DNA of 39,685 nt, taken from positions 1 to 39,685 of the forward strand of contig UQLI01000021.1 in the NCBI GenBank assembly GCA_900541715.1. The letters are read 5' to 3'. The translations under genes were made by a program, and so were the position numbers. The notes beneath the pieces were generated by a model. The model did not search any database. It worked only from the letters and a program-made list of their open reading frames with translations, and was not told the origin of the DNA. Positions 16,334 through 23,256 of the stretch are shown piece by piece; within the stretch, counting starts at the first letter, position 1, and each line of letters opens with the position of its first letter. Origin of the DNA: an uncultured Collinsella sp. GTDB lineage: Bacteria > Actinomycetota > Coriobacteriia > Coriobacteriales > Coriobacteriaceae.

Positions 16334-16621
16334 ATGACCGCCCACGAGATCATCATCCGTCCGATCGTGTCCGAGCGTTCCTTCTCCGGCATGGAGCTGA
16401 ACAAGTACACGTTCGAGGTCGCCAAGGATGCTAACAAGTATCAGATCAAGGACGCTGTCGAGGAGATCTTCGGCGTCAAGGTCGTTCGCGTGAACACCCT
16501 GACGGTCAAGCCCAAGACCAAGCGCGTGCGCTATGTCGCCGGCAAGACCCGTTCTTGGAAGAAGGCCATCGTCACGCTGGCCGAGGGCGACACCATCGAG
16601 GTCTTTGGCAACCAGGCCTAA
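16334..16621 (+). CDS. rplW: 50S ribosomal protein L23
   Basis: 95 residues, normal length. L23 sits at the tunnel exit and docks trigger factor and SRP. Motifs: IIRPIVSERSFSGME, KYTFEVAKDANKYQIKDAVEEIFGVKVVRVNTL, and KPKTKRVRYVAGKTRSWKKAIVTLAEGDTI. The ATG starts at the base after the rplD stop. A hairpin and a second promoter-like motif separate it from rplB, which is unusual in the S10 order. Confidence 0.97.
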   Translation: MTAHEIIIRPIVSERSFSGMELNKYTFEVAKDANKYQIKDAVEEIFGVKVVRVNTLTVKPKTKRVRYVAGKTRSWKKAIVTLAEGDTIEVFGNQA

Positions 16622-16639
16622 GACTCGCTGCTGTTGAGT

Positions 16640-16675
16640 GAGCTCATGCCTCCCAACTAGGGGAGGCGAGAGCTC
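16640..16675 (+). terminator. Hairpin between rplW and rplB (terminator or attenuator)
   Basis: GAGCTC-at-GCCTCCC, loop AACTAG, GGGAGGC-ga-GAGCTC forms a strong stem. The following tract is AAGGTTTTGGG, only four T, so termination may be partial. Confidence 0.6.
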
Positions 16676-16694
16676 AAGGTTTTGGGCGTATAAA

Positions 16695-16720
16695 ATGGAC
16701 ACGCCCGGAACCGTGTATAC
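16695..16720 (+). promoter_or_regulatory. Conserved upstream motif of the rplB block (probable promoter)
   Basis: ATGGACACGCCCG followed by GAACCGTGTATAC matches the motif at 14831 in 23 of 26 positions. The dyad is perfect here (ACACG, 8 bases, CGTGT). It indicates a separate promoter for rplB to rpsQ. Confidence 0.6.
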
Positions 16721-16729
16721 GTCCGGTGT

Positions 16730-16770
16730 CATCGCACCCGAGGCAGAACCTCGAATCCCTGTCTGCGATG
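16730..16770 (+). promoter_or_regulatory. Leader hairpin upstream of rplB
   Basis: Outer stem CATCGCA/TGCGATG (16730-16736 with 16764-16770) encloses CGAGG-cagaa-CCTCG (16739-16753). It lies 30 bases before the rplB ATG and could sense a ribosomal protein; this is inferred from position only. Confidence 0.45.
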
Positions 16771-16800
16771 GCTAACGGATTCCTATTGAAAGGGATTGTA

Positions 16801-17631
16801 ATGGCTGTAAAGCACCTTAAGCCGACCTCCGCTGGTAGGCGTTGGCAGACGATCTCCGACTTCTCTGAGATCACCTGCACCAAGCCCGAGAAGTCTCTTC
16901 TCGAGCCCCTGCCCAAGAAGGCCGGTCGTAACAACAACGGCCGCATCACCACCCGCCACCAGGGCGGCGGCGTGAAGCGTCGTTACCGCGTGATCGACTT
17001 CAAGCGCAACAAGGACGGCGTGCCCGCCAAGGTTGCCACGATCGAGTACGATCCGAACCGTTCCGCTCGCATCGCTCTGCTGCACTACGCTGACGGTGAG
17101 AAGCGCTACATCCTGGCCCCCAAGGGCCTCGAGGTCGGCCAGACCATCATGTCCGGTTCTGACGCCGACATCAAGCCGGGCAACGCTCTGCCCCTCGCCG
17201 ACATCCCCGTCGGTACGCTCATCCACGCCGTCGAGTTCCAGCCGGGCAAGGGCGCTGCTATCGCCCGTTCCGCCGGTAACTCCTGCCAGCTGATGGGTAA
17301 GGAGGGCAAGTACGCTATCGTCCGTATGCCTTCCTCCGAGATGCGCCGCATCCTCGTTACCTGCCGTGCCACCGTCGGTGAGGTCGGCAACGCCGATCAC
17401 TCCAACATCGTCATCGGCAAGGCCGGCCGTAAGCGTCACATGAACGTGCGCCCGACCGTCCGCGGTACCGTCATGAACCCTGTCGACCACCCGCACGGCG
17501 GTGGCGAGGGCAAGAACCACACCTCTGGTCGTCCCTCTGTTACCCCCTGGGGTAAGCCGACGAAGGGCCTTCGTACGCGCAAGAAGAAGAAGGTCTCGAA
17601 CCAGCACATCATTCGTCGCCGTAAGAAGTAA
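16801..17631 (+). CDS. rplB: 50S ribosomal protein L2
   Basis: 276 residues, the usual size. L2 is needed for subunit joining and peptidyl transfer. Signatures: RITTRHQGGGVKRRYRVIDF, YDPNRSARIALL, and MNPVDHPHGGGEGKNH containing the conserved His230 region, then the basic KKKKVSNQHIIRRRKK tail. The start is ATG 16801, 6 bases after GAAAGGGA; an upstream in-frame ATG at 16726 would add 25 residues not found in L2 and falls inside the leader. First gene of the middle ribosomal block. Confidence 0.98.
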   Translation: MAVKHLKPTSAGRRWQTISDFSEITCTKPEKSLLEPLPKKAGRNNNGRITTRHQGGGVKRRYRVIDFKRNKDGVPAKVATIEYDPNRSARIALLHYADGEKRYILAPKGLEVGQTIMSGSDADIKPGNALPLADIPVGTLIHAVEFQPGKGAAIARSAGNSCQLMGKEGKYAIVRMPSSEMRRILVTCRATVGEVGNADHSNIVIGKAGRKRHMNVRPTVRGTVMNPVDHPHGGGEGKNHTSGRPSVTPWGKPTKGLRTRKKKKVSNQHIIRRRKK

Positions 17632-17663
17632 TTTCGGATACCGAGTTTTAGGAGAAAGCACTT

Positions 17664-17924
17664 ATGAGCAGAAGTCTCAAAAAGGGCCCGTTCGTGGAGA
17701 CTCGCCTTCTCTCGCGTATCACCGCGATGAACGAGGCTGGCAAGAAGGACGTCGTGAAGACCTGGTCCCGCGCGTCCACCATCTTCCCCGAGATGGTTGG
17801 TCACACCATCGCCGTCCACGACGGCCGCAAGCATGTGCCCGTGTATGTTACCGAGTCCATGGTTGGTCACAAGCTCGGCGAGTTCGCGCCGACTCGTACG
17901 TTCCGTGGCCACAAGGCCAAATAG
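17664..17924 (+). CDS. rpsS: 30S ribosomal protein S19
   Basis: 86 residues. S19 is a 30S head protein near the A-site finger. The family starts with MSRSLKKGPFV and shows WSRASTIFPEMVGHTIAVHDGRKHVPVYVTESMVGHKLGEFAPTR-type sequence in full. AGGAGA precedes the ATG. It is placed between rplB and rplV as in nearly all bacteria. Confidence 0.97.
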   Translation: MSRSLKKGPFVETRLLSRITAMNEAGKKDVVKTWSRASTIFPEMVGHTIAVHDGRKHVPVYVTESMVGHKLGEFAPTRTFRGHKAK

Positions 17925-17938
17925 GGGGTTAACCGTAA

Positions 17939-18310
17939 ATGGCAACTAAGTCTATTGAAACTGAGGCCACCGAGGTTCGCGCCGTCGCTAAGTACGTGCG
18001 TGTTTCCCCCAGCAAGGCCCGCCTGGTGGTCGATCTGATCCGCCGCAAGCCTGTCGCTCAGGCCTTCGACATCCTCCACTTCTGCGACCGCGCCGTCGCC
18101 GTGGATGTCGAGAAGGTTCTCCGTTCCGCCGTTGCGAACGCCGAGAACAACAACGGTCTGCGTGCCGACAACCTGGTTGTCGCCGCTGCCTATGTTGACG
18201 AGGGTCCGACGCTTAAGCGCATCCGTCCCCGCGCCAAGGGTTCCGCTTCTCGTATTCTGAAGCGTACTTCCCACATCACCGTCGTCGTTGCTCCTCGAAA
18301 GGAGGCGTAA
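17939..18310 (+). CDS. rplV: 50S ribosomal protein L22
   Basis: 123 residues. L22 has a beta-hairpin that reaches the narrow part of the exit tunnel. Motifs: AVAKYVRVSPSKARLVVDLIR, VLRSAVANAENNNGL and the loop GPTLKRIRPRAKGSASRILKRTSHITVVV. AGGGGG lies upstream of the ATG, 14 bases after rpsS. The N-terminus has about ten acidic/polar extra residues compared with the shortest L22 proteins. Confidence 0.97.
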   Translation: MATKSIETEATEVRAVAKYVRVSPSKARLVVDLIRRKPVAQAFDILHFCDRAVAVDVEKVLRSAVANAENNNGLRADNLVVAAAYVDEGPTLKRIRPRAKGSASRILKRTSHITVVVAPRKEA

Positions 18311-18316
18311 AGCTGT

Positions 18317-19027
18317 ATGGGTCAGAAAGTCTACCCCACCGGCTTCCGTCTTGGCATCACCGAGAACTGGCGCTCCCGCTGGTTCGCAGAGAAGGATTAC
18401 GCTAAGACCCTCGGTAACGATCTCGAGATCCGCAAGTACCTCGAGAAGCGTCTTTCCCGCGCAGCTGTCTCCCGCGTCGAGATCGAGCGCGCTGGCGACA
18501 AGGTGAAGGTCATCATCCTCACCGCTCGCCCCGGCGTTGTCATCGGTAAGAAGGGTGCCGAGATCGATACCCTCCGCACCGAGCTCGAGAAGGTCGCTGG
18601 CGTCTCCAAGGGCCAGCTCTCCGTCGACGTTGTCGAGATCAAGCGCCCCGAGCTCGACGCCAACCTCGTTGCTCAGTCTATCGCCGAGCAGCTCGAGGGC
18701 CGCGTTGCCTTCCGTCGCGCTATGCGCAAGGCTGTCCAGTCCGCCCGCAAGGCCGGCGCTAAGGGCATCCGTATCCAGTGCTCCGGTCGTCTCGGCGGTG
18801 CCGAGATGGGCCGTCGTGAGTGGTACCGCGAGGGTCGCGTGCCTCTGCACACCCTCCGTGCCAAGATCGACTACGGCACGGCTGTCGCCAGCACCACCAT
18901 GGGCGCTTGCGGCGTGAAGGTCTGGATCTACCTGGGCGAGAAGCTCCCGGGCCAGCCTGTTCCCAACCCTGCACTCGAGGGCTCTTCCCGTCCTCGTCGT
19001 CGTAACTCCGAGAGGAGGGGTCAGTAG
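18317..19027 (+). CDS. rpsC: 30S ribosomal protein S3
   Basis: 236 residues. S3 lines the mRNA entry channel and helps unwind mRNA. It begins MGQKVYPTGFRLGI, includes the KH-domain motif ARPGVVIGKKGAEI near residue 75, and the second domain GRLGGAEMGRREWYREGRVPLHTLRAKIDYG. AAAGGAGG lies across the end of rplV. Its TAG overlaps the first base of the rplP GTG, so the two are probably translationally coupled. Confidence 0.98.
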   Translation: MGQKVYPTGFRLGITENWRSRWFAEKDYAKTLGNDLEIRKYLEKRLSRAAVSRVEIERAGDKVKVIILTARPGVVIGKKGAEIDTLRTELEKVAGVSKGQLSVDVVEIKRPELDANLVAQSIAEQLEGRVAFRRAMRKAVQSARKAGAKGIRIQCSGRLGGAEMGRREWYREGRVPLHTLRAKIDYGTAVASTTMGACGVKVWIYLGEKLPGQPVPNPALEGSSRPRRRNSERRGQ

Positions 19028-19530
19028 TGCTTGCCCCTAAGCGTATTCTTCACCGCAAGGTGCAGCGTGGCTCCATGAAGGGCCAGGCCAAGGGTAATAC
19101 CGAGCTGCATTTCGGCGAGTTTGGTATCCAGGCTCTCGAGGCCCATTGGATCACCAACCGTCAGATCGAGGCCGCTCGTATTGCCATGACCCGCTACATG
19201 AAGCGTGGCGGTCGTGTGTACATCACGATCTTCCCCGATAAGCCCATCACCAAGAAGCCTGCCGAGACTCGCATGGGTTCTGGTAAGGGTAACCCCGAGG
19301 AGTGGGTGGCCGTCGTCAAGCCCGGTCGCATCATGTTCGAGGTCAAGGGCGTGCCCGAGGAGGTCGCTCGCGAGGCTCTGCGTCTTGCACAGCACAAGCT
19401 TCCCATCAAGACCAAGATTGTTGCTGCCAAGAACGCTGAGCAGCGCATCGAGAAGGAGATGGCTGAGGAGGCCGCTCTCGAGGCCAAGTGGGCTGCTGAG
19501 GACGCCGCCGCCGCCAAGGAGGAGAACTAA
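19027..19530 (+). CDS. rplP: 50S ribosomal protein L16 with C-terminal extension
   Basis: 167 residues. L16 organises the A-site region of 23S rRNA. The normal body occupies residues 1-~137: LAPKRILHRKVQRGSMKG, the RGGRVYITIFPDKP loop, GSGKGNPEEWVAVVKPGRIMFEV. The last ~30 residues form an Ala/Glu/Lys-rich helix-like tail not found in the 136-144 residue standard protein. The start is GTG 19027, overlapping the rpsC stop by one base, with AGGAGGGG just upstream. The stop TAA overlaps the rpmC ATG by one base. Confidence 0.97.
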   Translation: MLAPKRILHRKVQRGSMKGQAKGNTELHFGEFGIQALEAHWITNRQIEAARIAMTRYMKRGGRVYITIFPDKPITKKPAETRMGSGKGNPEEWVAVVKPGRIMFEVKGVPEEVAREALRLAQHKLPIKTKIVAAKNAEQRIEKEMAEEAALEAKWAAEDAAAAKEEN

Positions 19531-19745
19531 TGAAGCCCGCAGAGATTCGTGAGCTCTCGGACGCTCAGCTCGTTGAGAAGCTGAAGGAAATGCGCGCCGA
19601 GCTCTTTAACCTTCGTTTCCAGATGGCCACCAGCCAGCTGGACAACACCGCTCGCGTCAACACCGTGAAGAAGGACATCGCTCGCGTCCTCACGGAGCAG
19701 CGCGCCCGCGAGATCGCAGCGGAGAAGTCCGCTGTCGCCGAGTAG
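19530..19745 (+). CDS. rpmC: 50S ribosomal protein L29
   Basis: 71 residues, mostly two helices. L29 binds near the tunnel exit beside L23. Recognised by MKPAEIRELSDAQLVEKLKE, ELFNLRFQMATSQLDN and VKKDIARVLTEQRARE. The ATG overlaps the rplP stop, with AAGGAGGAG upstream inside rplP. The tail is slightly longer than in E. coli L29. Confidence 0.96.
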   Translation: MKPAEIRELSDAQLVEKLKEMRAELFNLRFQMATSQLDNTARVNTVKKDIARVLTEQRAREIAAEKSAVAE

Positions 19746-19761
19746 GACCTAAGGAGAGAAC

Positions 19762-20022
19762 ATGACTGATTCGCGTAACTCGCGTAAGGTCCGTACGGGT
19801 GTCGTTACCTCCGTCTCCGGTGCCAAGACCATTGTTGTCACCATCACCGAGCGCAAGCGTCACCCCAAGTACGGCAAGATGATGACCAGCTCCAAGAAGC
19901 TGCACGCTCACGACGAGGAGTGCACGGCTGGCGTGGGCGACACCGTCCGCGTTATGGAGACCCGTCCTATGTCCAAGATGAAGCGTTGGCGCCTCATCGA
20001 GGTCGTCGAGCGCGCTAAATAA
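19762..20022 (+). CDS. rpsQ: 30S ribosomal protein S17
   Basis: 86 residues, OB-fold primary 16S rRNA binding protein. Motifs: RKVRTGVVTSVSGAKTIVVTI, HPKYGKMMTSSKKLHAHDEE, and VGDTVRVMETRPMSKMKRWRLIEV. AAGGAGAG precedes the ATG. Last gene of the middle ribosomal block; a 118-base structured spacer separates it from rplN. Confidence 0.97.
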   Translation: MTDSRNSRKVRTGVVTSVSGAKTIVVTITERKRHPKYGKMMTSSKKLHAHDEECTAGVGDTVRVMETRPMSKMKRWRLIEVVERAK

Positions 20023-20049
20023 GCAGTCGCTCTTACGACTTGTACGTTT

Positions 20050-20115
20050 CCGAAGATGTGCGTATGCCTGGCTTGCATACCACAGGCCGTCTAAAGGCTG
20101 CGCACCTCTCTTCGG
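20050..20115 (+). promoter_or_regulatory. Three-way-junction leader upstream of rplN
   Basis: Closing stem CCGAAGA/TCTTCGG (20050-20056 with 20109-20115) continues through GTGCG/CGCAC (20058-20062 with 20101-20105). Two arms branch from it: TATGC/GCATA (20063-20067 with 20075-20079), and CA-g-GCC/GGC-TG (20083-20088 with 20096-20100). There is no U-tract. It lies 25 bases before the rplN ATG. The shape fits a ribosomal-protein-sensing leader; the ligand is unknown. Confidence 0.55.
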
Positions 20116-20140
20116 TTCTTAGTTCGGAGGAACATCTACC

Positions 20141-20509
20141 ATGATTCAGATGCAAACCATGCTGAACGTCGCCGACAACTCCGGCGCTCGCAAGATTCGC
20201 TGCATCAAGGTGCTTGGCGGTTCCAAGCGTCGTTATGCAGGCATCGGCGATGTGTTCATCGGTGCTGTCCAGGAGGCTACCCCTGGCGCCAACGTCAAGA
20301 AGAAGGACGTTGTCCGTTGCGTCGTCGTTCGCACCGTTAAGGAGATCCGCCGCAAGGATGGCTCCTACATTCGCTTTGATGAGAACGCTTGCGTTGTCAT
20401 CAACAACGATGGTTCGCCCGTCGGCACCCGTATCTTCGGGCCCGTCGCTCGCGAGCTTCGTGACAAGAAGTACATGAAGATCGTCTCGCTCGCTCCCGAG
20501 ACCCTGTAG
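20141..20509 (+). CDS. rplN: 50S ribosomal protein L14
   Basis: 122 residues, the standard length. L14 forms part of the intersubunit bridge near L19. Motifs: MIQMQTMLNVADNSGARKIRCIKVLGG, KKKDVVRCVVVRTVKEIRRKDGSYIRFDENACVVIN and TRIFGPVARELRDKKYMKIVSLAPE. TTCGGAGGAA precedes the ATG. It starts the third ribosomal block after the structured leader. Confidence 0.98.
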   Translation: MIQMQTMLNVADNSGARKIRCIKVLGGSKRRYAGIGDVFIGAVQEATPGANVKKKDVVRCVVVRTVKEIRRKDGSYIRFDENACVVINNDGSPVGTRIFGPVARELRDKKYMKIVSLAPETL

Positions 20510-20522
20510 TTAGGGGAGATAT

Positions 20523-20828
20523 ATGTATATCAAGAAGGGCGATAAGGTCCAGGTTCTCTCTGGTAAGGATCGCGGTAAGCAGGGCGTTATCCTGCGTGCT
20601 CTCCCCGCCGAGAACAAGGTCGTTGTCGAGGGCGTTTCGGTCGTCAAGAAGGCCGTCAAGCCCAACGCTGCCAACCAGCAGGGCGGCATCGTTTCGCAGG
20701 AGGCTCCCATCGATGCCTCCAACGTCAATCTCGTCTGCCCCGAGTGCGGTAAGGTTACCCGCGTCGGTCACGAGAAGGACGGCAAGAACAAGCTGCGCGT
20801 CTGCAAGAAGTGCGGCCACAAGTTCTAA
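20523..20828 (+). CDS. rplX: 50S ribosomal protein L24
   Basis: 101 residues. L24 initiates 50S assembly. The KOW motif (KKGDKVQVLSGKDRGKQGVIL) is at the N-terminus. The C-terminus has an intact zinc-ribbon pattern, Cys72-x2-Cys75 and Cys94-x2-Cys97 (CPECG, CKKCG). It begins 13 bases after rplN, with GGGGAGATAT upstream. It is followed at once by a terminator, not by rplE as in the usual spc order. Confidence 0.97.
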   Translation: MYIKKGDKVQVLSGKDRGKQGVILRALPAENKVVVEGVSVVKKAVKPNAANQQGGIVSQEAPIDASNVNLVCPECGKVTRVGHEKDGKNKLRVCKKCGHKF

Positions 20829-20854
20829 GCTGCCCGCAACATCAAGTTGCTAGC

Positions 20855-20890
20855 AAAGGCCCGGATGCCCCACGGCACCCGGGCCTTTTT
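20855..20890 (+). terminator. Intrinsic terminator after rplX
   Basis: AAAGGCCCGG-ATGCC, loop CCAC, GGCAC-CCGGGCCTTTTT: a long GC stem with five T. It ends the third ribosomal block. Confidence 0.92.
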
Positions 20891-20898
20891 CTATCCCC

Positions 20899-20938
20899 AC
20901 TCATTGGGGATACTCATTGGGGACAGACTTAAATGAGT
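20899..20938. repeat. GGGGACAG-type hairpin repeat
   Basis: ACTCATTGGGGA occurs twice in tandem (20899-20910 and 20912-20923). ACTCATT (20912-20918) then pairs with AATGAGT (20932-20938), leaving GGGGACAGACTTA in the loop. Its loop core matches the repeats at 23024 and 25154 although the stem sequence differs. Confidence 0.6.
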
Positions 20939-20989
20939 ACCCTAACTGGGTAAGCATAAATGAGCGGGTCGTGCTGTATAAATTGCTTG

Positions 20990-21120
20990 TGTGCGCGTTT
21001 ATGCGCGTTAGATTGCGTTTAATTACGCACCTATGCGTATATATGCGCCGTTTACGGGGCAATAATGACCGTTTAGCGGTGAGATACGCAAAAACGCGCA
21101 CAGACGCGCGTGTTTGTGCG
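20990..21120. promoter_or_regulatory. Phased TGCG motif cluster upstream of the oxidoreductase gene
   Basis: TGCG/CGCA elements recur every ~10-12 bases: TGCGCGTTT at 20992, TGCGCGTTA at 21002, TGCGTTTAA at 21014, then TACGCAC, TGCGTAT at 21033, TGCGCCG at 21043, and TACGCA, ACGCGCA, ACGCGCG, TGTGCG up to 21120. The stretch is A/T-rich between the motifs. It could be a multi-site operator for the DeoR-type regulator encoded downstream. The remainder of the 20891-21171 gap shows no gene. Confidence 0.5.
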
Positions 21121-21171
21121 AATATAGAGCTGTCAGAAATGCAAGACGTTCTATGACACAGGAGACACATA

Positions 21172-22251
21172 ATGGCAGATTCCAAGCAGGCTCCACTCGA
21201 CGCCGCGGCAGCCGCCAAAGCAGCATTTGCTTCGGTCCAGGACAAACCGTTCCCTAACGACATCTTTACGGCTCCCGAGCTCCGTTGGGCTGTGATCGGT
21301 TGCGGCGTAATTGCCAACCAGATGGCTCAGTCCCTTGCCCTGGCCGGCCGCAAGCTTACGGGCGTTGCCAACCGCACGCTCACCAAGGCTCAGACTTTTG
21401 CCGACCAGTACGGCGTCGAGAAGGTCTATGACACGGTTGAGGATCTCTACGCCGATCCTGACATCGACGCCGTCTACATCACCACCCCGCACAACACCCA
21501 TATCACCTATCTGCGCGCCGCCCTGGCGGCCGGCAAGCACGTTCTCTGCGAGAAGGCCATCACGCTCAACTCCGCCGAGCTCGATGAGGCCCGCGCCATT
21601 GCCGCCGAACACAACGTGGTCCTTATGGACGCTACCACGGTGCTCCACATGCCCTTGTATCAGGAGCTGCGCCGCCGCATGGATGCCGGCGAGTTTGGCC
21701 GCATGAACCTCGCTCAGCTCAACTTTGGTAGCTACAAGGAGTACGGCGACCTGACCAACCGTTTCTACAATCGCAACCTCGCCGGCGGTGCCATGCTCGA
21801 TATTGGCGTATACGCCCTGTCCGTCATGCGCCTGTTTATGGCGAGCCAGCCAGTCGAGGTCGTGTCTCTGGGTAACACCTGCGAGACCGGCGTGGACGTT
21901 GCAGGCGGCATCGTCTGCCGCAATGCCGAGCAGCAGCTGGGCGTCGTGAGCCTTACGCTCCACTCCAAGCAGCCAAAGCGGTCGGTTATCAGCTTTGACA
22001 ATTGCTATGTCGAGGTCAACGAGTATCCGCGCGCCGATCACGCGACGATCGTGTGGACCGCGGACGGTCATCGCGAGGAGGTCGCCGCGGGCACCGAGGC
22101 TTATGCCCTGTGCTACGAGATGGCTGACCTCGAGCAGGCCGTCGCCGGCGACGATTCCAAGCGTAAGCTTCTGGATTATGCTTCTGATGTGATGGAGCTC
22201 ATGACCAAGCTCCGCGCCGATTGGGGAGTCGTCTACCCCGAGGAGGAGTAA
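21172..22251 (+). CDS. Gfo/Idh/MocA family NAD(P)-dependent oxidoreductase
   Basis: 359 residues. The N-terminal Rossmann fold (WAVIGCGVIANQMAQSL near residue 40) is preceded by ~35 Ala-rich residues. CEKAIT stands where the family has the EKP motif, so the lysine is kept and the proline is replaced. GGAMLDIGVYALS is in the sugar-binding domain. Members oxidise or epimerise sugars, inositols and their derivatives; the substrate cannot be told. The ATG follows AGGAGAC. It lies 3 bases from a DeoR-type regulator and upstream of a fructose-type PTS, so a role in sugar catabolism is likely. Confidence 0.9.
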   Translation: MADSKQAPLDAAAAAKAAFASVQDKPFPNDIFTAPELRWAVIGCGVIANQMAQSLALAGRKLTGVANRTLTKAQTFADQYGVEKVYDTVEDLYADPDIDAVYITTPHNTHITYLRAALAAGKHVLCEKAITLNSAELDEARAIAAEHNVVLMDATTVLHMPLYQELRRRMDAGEFGRMNLAQLNFGSYKEYGDLTNRFYNRNLAGGAMLDIGVYALSVMRLFMASQPVEVVSLGNTCETGVDVAGGIVCRNAEQQLGVVSLTLHSKQPKRSVISFDNCYVEVNEYPRADHATIVWTADGHREEVAAGTEAYALCYEMADLEQAVAGDDSKRKLLDYASDVMELMTKLRADWGVVYPEEE

Positions 22252-22254
22252 GCG

Positions 22255-23001
22255 ATGCTTGCGGAAGATAGGCTCAATACGATCGTGTCGATGGTGCAGC
22301 AGGCTGGCTCGGTAACGGTGCCCGAGCTTGCCGATGCCCTGGGCGTGACGGCCTCTACCATTCGACGCGACCTACAGACGCTCGACCGAGCGCACCGCAT
22401 CGCCAAGGTGCACGGTGGCGCGACAAGTCTTGAGCGCGCGCACGTGACGCGCGACCTAACGATCAGTGAGCGCAGTGATCTCCATAACGACGACAAGGAG
22501 CGTATCTGCGCCCGCGCCGCGGCGCTCGTGGAGCCCGAGAGCTTTGTGTACATCGATTCGGGTTCGACAACGCTCAGACTCATCGAGCATCTTCCGCATC
22601 TCGAATCGGTCACCTATGTGACTGATTCCGTGCTCCATGCTCAGCATCTCGCTGTGCGCGGCATGCGCACCGTGGTGCTGGGCGGCGAGCTTAAACCCGA
22701 GACCGAGGCGCTCGTTGGCCCCGATGCTCTGGCAACCCTAGACCGCTACAACTTTAACTGCGGCTTTTGGGGTTCTAACGGCATTGCCGCCGAGCAGGGC
22801 TTTACGACGCCCGATATCGAGGAAGCGCAGGTCAAGCGTATCTCGATGCGCCATACAGCCAAACGCTTCGTAATCTCGGACGCCAGTAAGTTTGGCATGG
22901 TGGCTCCCGTAAAATTCGCGGACTTCCGTGACGCAACGGTTATCACCGCGGGCGAGGTGCCCGCCAAGTACCAGACGATGGAAAACGTCATCACGGTTTA
23001 G
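22255..23001 (+). CDS. DeoR/GlpR family transcriptional regulator
   Basis: 248 residues. The N-terminal winged helix-turn-helix carries the family signature VPELADALGVTASTIRRDLQTLDRAHRIAKVHGGA (starting near residue 22). A DeoR C-terminal sensor domain follows (VYIDSGSTTLRLIEHL, LGGELKPETEALVGP, GSNGIAAEQGFTTPDIEEAQVKR). Such sensors bind phosphorylated sugars. Its ATG is 3 bases after the oxidoreductase stop, with GAGGAGGAG across the stop. Probable targets are its own unit and the PTS gene at 23257, by position. Confidence 0.93.
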   Translation: MLAEDRLNTIVSMVQQAGSVTVPELADALGVTASTIRRDLQTLDRAHRIAKVHGGATSLERAHVTRDLTISERSDLHNDDKERICARAAALVEPESFVYIDSGSTTLRLIEHLPHLESVTYVTDSVLHAQHLAVRGMRTVVLGGELKPETEALVGPDALATLDRYNFNCGFWGSNGIAAEQGFTTPDIEEAQVKRISMRHTAKRFVISDASKFGMVAPVKFADFRDATVITAGEVPAKYQTMENVITV

Positions 23002-23023
23002 CAACGGGGCGAAGTAAGGCCAA

Positions 23024-23060
23024 AACCACCACAAAGGTGCCTGTCCCCATTGTGGTGGTT
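23024..23060. repeat. GGGGACAG-type hairpin repeat (copy near the DeoR gene)
   Basis: AACCACCACAA (23024-23034) and TTGTGGTGGTT (23050-23060) form a perfect 11-bp stem, with a loop containing GGTGCCTGTCCCC. A near-identical element lies at 25154-25193. Confidence 0.8.
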
Positions 23061-23062
23061 CC

Positions 23063-23134
23063 GATGGCCCCGTCGGGCATGATTTCCCAGTACCCCTGTT
23101 TCCATACGACGTGATCATGCCCGCCGGGGCCATC
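23063..23134. repeat. 21-bp inverted repeat upstream of the PTS gene
   Basis: GATGGCCCCG-TCGGGCATGAT (23063-23083) pairs with 23114-23134 at 20 of 21 positions around a 30-base centre. It abuts the previous repeat. A further stem AGCGCCG/CGGCGCT follows at 23153-23172. No T-tract is present. Confidence 0.75.
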
Positions 23135-23256
23135 GTATAGATATCGCTTAAAAGCGCCGTCACTTCGGCGCTATCAACCACTCAAACACAAGGTAATACG
23201 CAGGTTGTGACCCTCAGAAGGGGAGGGCTGGGCCTGCTTGTGCAAAAGGAGGAAAC

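Noticed and set aside
20917..21156. A 79-codon open frame before the oxidoreductase
   Set aside because: It lies across the REP-like hairpin and the TGCG motif cluster, has no good ribosome binding site, and its composition reflects the repeats.
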